Source: Leclercia adecarboxylata (GTDB lineage: Bacteria > Pseudomonadota > Gammaproteobacteria > Enterobacterales > Enterobacteriaceae). From it: DNA of 64,000 nt. Made by a program: the position numbers and the translations under genes. Each line of letters opens with the position of its first letter. The stretch's first letter is position 1. The notes under the pieces are model-generated. The model was not told the DNA's origin, made no database searches, and saw nothing but the letters and a program-made list of their open reading frames with translations. The stretch covers positions 2,542,001 to 2,606,000 of the forward strand of contig NZ_CP035382.1 of assembly GCF_006874705.1 (NCBI RefSeq). The letters are read 5' to 3'. Positions 61,380 through 64,000 of this stretch are shown here, piece by piece.

Positions 61380-61408
61380 CTGACAGCAGGACGGATAACG
61401 CATAGAGT
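61380..61408 (+). promoter_or_regulatory. Candidate promoter of the hok-like mRNA
   Basis: CTGACA (61380-61385), a 17-bp spacer and TAGAGT (61403-61408) lie just before the conserved hok leader GCGGGTGCTTGAGGCTGTTTGCC. Confidence 0.35.
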
Positions 61409-61429
61409 TCACGCGGGTGCTTGAGGCTG

Positions 61430-61505
61430 TTTGCCTGAAGCATTGCTGGAAGGATAGACAGAAGAAAGCCCCACTCAACTTAACATTGATGTGAGGCTAC
61501 CCAAA
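61430..61505 (-). ncRNA. Putative Sok-like antisense RNA (limits approximate)
   Basis: The plus-strand leader GGTGCTTGAGGCTGTTTGCC (61418-61437) and following AGAAAGCCCCACT..TTAACATTGATG strongly resemble the hok leader of plasmid R1, which is the region complementary to Sok. A Sok-type RNA on the minus strand starting near 61500 is therefore expected. Its promoter was not identified with confidence. The inverted repeat GAGGCTACCC (61493-61502) / GGGTAGCCTC (61527-61536) is probably an mRNA folding element that controls toxin translation. Confidence 0.45.
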
Positions 61506-61567
61506 CAAACATACTTGACCCTATGAGGGTAGCCTCTTCATCGCTGGAAAGCAATAAGGAGGCTGGA

Positions 61568-61720
61568 ATGCCAAAACGTACTCTGCTGTTAGGTTTGTTG
61601 ATGATCTGTATGACGTTATTGATCTTCACCTGGATGGTTCGCGACTCGCTGTGTGAGCTGCGATTCAGACAGGACCATACAGAGCTGGCGGCAGTGTTAG
61701 CTTGCGAAGTGAAACGTTAA
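61568..61720 (+). CDS. Hok/Gef-family type I toxin peptide
   Basis: A 50-residue membrane peptide: a basic start MPKRT, a hydrophobic segment (LLLGLLMICMTLLIFTWMV), then the family motif DSLCELRFRQDHTELAAVLACE with the conserved LCE and Glu-rich tail. Hok peptides depolarise the inner membrane when unrestrained. AAGGAGG lies 7 bases before the ATG. An in-frame ATG at 61523 opens a 15-residue extension. In classical hok loci the upstream mok frame overlaps hok in a different frame. It is chromosomal, between setA and leuD. Activity is not shown by sequence. Confidence 0.85.
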   Translation: MPKRTLLLGLLMICMTLLIFTWMVRDSLCELRFRQDHTELAAVLACEVKR

Positions 61721-61724
61721 GGCG

Positions 61725-61753
61725 AGGGCGGGGAGATGTTTCCCCGCCTTTCC
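61725..61753 (+). terminator. Terminator after the hok-like gene
   Basis: GGCGGGGA (61727-61734) pairs with TCCCCGCC (61741-61748) around a 6-base loop, followed by TTTCC. It begins 5 bases past the toxin stop. Confidence 0.6.
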
Positions 61754-61781
61754 AGAGTGGTTGGTTGGCTCAGGCACCTTT

Positions 61782-61808
61782 TTAATGGCCCGCATCGCGG
61801 GCCATTAA
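61782..61808 (-). terminator. Hairpin after leuD
   Basis: A perfect 12-bp stem (TTAATGGCCCGC / GCGGGCCATTAA) with an ATC loop begins 1 base past the leuD stop. There is no T-tract on the minus strand, so it may be an end-stabilising structure rather than a true terminator. Confidence 0.5.
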
Positions 61809-61809
61809 T

Positions 61810-62415
61810 TTAACTCATAAAGGCCGGCTGCTTGTTCTCGTAGGCCGCAATGGCATCTTCGTGCTGCAGCGTCAGCCCGATGCTGTCCAGACCGTTGATC
61901 ATGCAGTGGCGACGGAACGCATCGATGTTAAAGCCATAGGTTTTATCCCCGGCTTTCACTTCCTGCGCTTCCAGATCCACCACAAAGCGAATCCCTGGGT
62001 TGCTCTGTACCAGCGCAAACAGCTCGTCGACCTGCTCATCGCTTAAGGTCACCGGCAGCAGCTGGTTGTTGAAGCTGTTGCCATAGAAGATATCGGCAAA
62101 GCTCGGCGCAATCACCACTTTGAAACCGTAGTCGGTCAGGGCCCAGGGCGCATGCTCGCGGGATGAGCCGCAGCCGAAATTTTCCCGCGTCAGCAGGATC
62201 GACGCACCTTTGAATTCCGGGAAGTTCAGCACGAACTCCGGATTCGGCACTTCGCCTTTGTCATCCAGAAAACGCCAGTCGTTAAACAAGTGGGCGCCAA
62301 AACCGGTGCGGGTGACCTTCTGTAAAAACTGCTTCGGAATAATAGCGTCGGTATCGACGTTGGCCGCGTCCAGAGGGACCACCAGGCCAGTATGTTGGGT
62401 AAATTTCTCTGCCAT
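61810..62415 (-). CDS. leuD: 3-isopropylmalate dehydratase small subunit
   Basis: Swivel-domain partner of LeuC in leucine synthesis. It has 201 residues, as in K-12. The start [23 protein letters not shown] and the signature [16 protein letters not shown] are present. The start is at 62415, 10 bases after leuC. It is the last gene of leuABCD. Confidence 0.98.
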   Translation of the reverse strand: MAEKFTQHTGLVVPLDAANVDTDAIIPKQFLQKVTRTGFGAHLFNDWRFLDDKGEVPNPEFVLNFPEFKGASILLTRENFGCGSSREHAPWALTDYGFKVVIAPSFADIFYGNSFNNQLLPVTLSDEQVDELFALVQSNPGIRFVVDLEAQEVKAGDKTYGFNIDAFRRHCMINGLDSIGLTLQHEDAIAAYENKQPAFMS

Positions 62416-62425
62416 GATGGTCTCC

Positions 62426-63826
62426 TTATTTCAGGCTGCGAATATCGGCGAAATGGCCGGTCACTGCGGCTGCCGCGGCCATCGCCGGGCTGACCAGGTG
62501 TGTGCGCCCGCCGCGCCCTTGACGACCTTCAAAGTTACGGTTGCTGGTAGAGGCGCAACGCTCGCCCGGATTCAGGCGATCGTTATTCATGGCCAGACAC
62601 ATGGAGCAGCCTGGCAGACGCCATTCAAAGCCTGCTTCAATGAAAATCTTATCCAGACCTTCGGCCTCCGCCTGCGCTTTTACCGGGCCGGAACCTGGCA
62701 CCACCAGCGCCTGCACGCCCGGGGCCACTTTACGGCCTTTCGCCACTTCTGCCGCCGCGCGCAAATCTTCGATACGTGAGTTGGTGCAGGAGCCGATAAA
62801 CACTTTATCAATCGCCACGTCGGTCAAAGGCACGCCCGGTTTCAGGCCCATATAGGCCAGCGCCTTCTCTGCGCTGGCGCGCTCAACCGGATCGGCGAAC
62901 GAGGCCGGGTCAGGAATACTGTCGTTAACGGAGATCACCTGGCCCGGGTTAGTCCCCCAGGTCACCTGCGGCGCGATAGCTTCGGCCTGCAGGGTCACCA
63001 CGGTGTCAAACTGCGCGCCTTCGTCCGTTTTCAGGGTTTTCCAGTAAGCGACCGCATCGTCGTAGTGCTGGCCTTTCGGGGCATGCAGACGATCCTTCAC
63101 ATACGCGAAGGTGATCTCATCCGGGGCAACCAGACCGGCTTTTGCGCCCATCTCAATGGCCATGTTGCAGAGGGTCATACGACCTTCCATGCTCAGGGCC
63201 TGGATCGCGCTGCCGCAGAACTCCACCACATGGCCGGTGCCGCCGGCGCTGCCGGTTTTACCGATGATCGCCAGCACGATGTCTTTGGCGGTGATGCCCG
63301 GTGCGGCCTGGCCAGTAACTTCAATTTTCATGGTCTTCGCGCGGCCCTGCTTCAGGGTCTGCGTCGCCAGCACGTGTTCTACTTCTGAGGTGCCGATCCC
63401 GAACGCCAGTGCACCAAAGGCACCGTGGGTAGCGGTGTGGGAGTCACCGCAGACGATGGTCATCCCCGGCAGGGTGATGCCCTGCTCTGGGCCCATCACG
63501 TGGACAATGCCCTGATACGGGTGGTTCAGATCGTACAGTTCAACGCCAAACTCGTTGCAGTTCTTAATCAGCTCCTGCATCTGAATGCGCGCCATCTCAC
63601 CGGAGGCGTTGATGTCTTTGGTCTGCGTCGAGACGTTATGGTCCATCGTCGCAAAGGTTTTGCCTGGCTGACGCACCGGGCGATGGTGCGCGCGCAGGCC
63701 GTCAAACGCCTGCGGTGAGGTCACTTCGTGCACCAGATGACGGTCAATATAGAGCAGTGGGGTTTCGTTTGGCGCTTCGAAGACTACGTGCGCATCAAAC
63801 AACTTTTCGTACAACGTCTTCGCCAT
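62426..63826 (-). CDS. leuC: 3-isopropylmalate dehydratase large subunit
   Basis: Aconitase-like [4Fe-4S] enzyme that with LeuD isomerises 2-isopropylmalate to 3-isopropylmalate. It has 466 residues. The cluster cysteines occur in [14 protein letters not shown] (C347) and [11 protein letters not shown] (C407 and C410). The substrate region [13 protein letters not shown] is present. The start [15 protein letters not shown] at 63826 lies 2 bases past the leuB stop, so translation is coupled. Confidence 0.98.
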   Translation of the reverse strand: MAKTLYEKLFDAHVVFEAPNETPLLYIDRHLVHEVTSPQAFDGLRAHHRPVRQPGKTFATMDHNVSTQTKDINASGEMARIQMQELIKNCNEFGVELYDLNHPYQGIVHVMGPEQGITLPGMTIVCGDSHTATHGAFGALAFGIGTSEVEHVLATQTLKQGRAKTMKIEVTGQAAPGITAKDIVLAIIGKTGSAGGTGHVVEFCGSAIQALSMEGRMTLCNMAIEMGAKAGLVAPDEITFAYVKDRLHAPKGQHYDDAVAYWKTLKTDEGAQFDTVVTLQAEAIAPQVTWGTNPGQVISVNDSIPDPASFADPVERASAEKALAYMGLKPGVPLTDVAIDKVFIGSCTNSRIEDLRAAAEVAKGRKVAPGVQALVVPGSGPVKAQAEAEGLDKIFIEAGFEWRLPGCSMCLAMNNDRLNPGERCASTSNRNFEGRQGRGGRTHLVSPAMAAAAAVTGHFADIRSLK

Positions 63827-63828
63827 GA

Positions 63829-64000
63829 TTACACCCCTTCAGCAACATAGCGGGCGATGATGTCACCCATTTCATCGGTAGTAACAGCAGCAGCGCCACG
63901 GGCCAAATCACCGGTGCGAATGCCTTCTTCCAGCGCACGGTTAATGGCGTTTTCAATCGCCGTCGCCGCGTCGTTGGCATCCAGGCTGTAGCGCAGCAAC
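63829..64000 (-). CDS. leuB: 3-isopropylmalate dehydrogenase (C-terminal fragment, cut by window edge)
   Basis: Only the last 56 residues and the TAA stop (63831-63829) are inside the window. They include [18 protein letters not shown] and end [11 protein letters not shown], the C-terminus of LeuB. The full enzyme oxidatively decarboxylates 3-isopropylmalate with NAD+. Position in the leuBCD order supports the call. Confidence 0.93.
   Translation of the reverse strand, partial: LLRYSLDANDAATAIENAINRALEEGIRTGDLARGAAAVTTDEMGDIIARYVAEGV

Overview
The window is a GC-rich enterobacterial chromosome segment that follows the 0-2 minute region of Escherichia coli almost gene for gene: yaaA-alsT-talB-mog, satP-dnaK-dnaJ-nhaA-nhaR-rpsT-ribF-ileS-lspA-fkpB-ispH-dapB-carAB, kefFC-folA-apaHG-rsmA-pdxA-surA-lptD-djlA-rluA-rapA-polB-araDAB-araC-yabI-thiQPB-sgrR-sgrS/T-setA-leuDC(B). 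Protein identity to K-12 is high. REP elements of the GCCGGGTGGCGC type, a 281-residue AraC and the absence of rihC and of cai-fix-yaaU point to an Enterobacter/Lelliottia/Leclercia-type genus rather than Escherichia. The species cannot be fixed from the sequence alone.

Most of the window is conserved core: pentose phosphate and molybdenum cofactor genes (1-4.1 kb), chaperones and Na+/H+ antiport (9.5-15.2 kb), flavin, isoprenoid, lysine and carbamoyl phosphate synthesis (15.8-27.5 kb), potassium efflux, folate and outer-membrane biogenesis (31.7-42.5 kb), RNA modification, transcription recycling and DNA polymerase II (42.5-48.6 kb), arabinose catabolism (48.7-53.8 kb), thiamine uptake (54.7-58.1 kb), the glucose-phosphate stress module sgrR/sgrS/sgrT/setA (58.2-61.4 kb) and leucine synthesis (61.8-64 kb). 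Regulatory DNA is well preserved. Recognisable elements are heat-shock promoters at dnaK, RutR, PurR and ArgR sites at carAB, the ara loop (araI1 to araO2 exactly 210 bp), a LexA-like box at polB, a TPP riboswitch at thiB and the SgrS pairing segment.

Three spots are accessory relative to K-12. (1) Between mog and satP lies a metabolite:H+ symporter-type MFS gene facing a three-gene ferric-chelate-type ABC importer preceded by a near-consensus Fur box. No outer-membrane receptor is present. (2) Between carB and kefF, where K-12 carries cai-fix-yaaU, there are two small lipoprotein genes and a large autotransporter with a Pro-Thr-Asp repeat linker. (3) Between setA and leuD there is a chromosomal hok/sok-like type I toxin locus, while the dnaJ-nhaA gap that holds hokC in K-12 is empty.

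I found no CRISPR array, insertion sequence, prophage, tRNA or rRNA gene. Nothing here is clearly an undescribed defence or biosynthetic system. The best leads are the orphan Fur-controlled importer, the hok variant with an in-frame leader ORF, and a terminator-like hairpin inside the ara operon.
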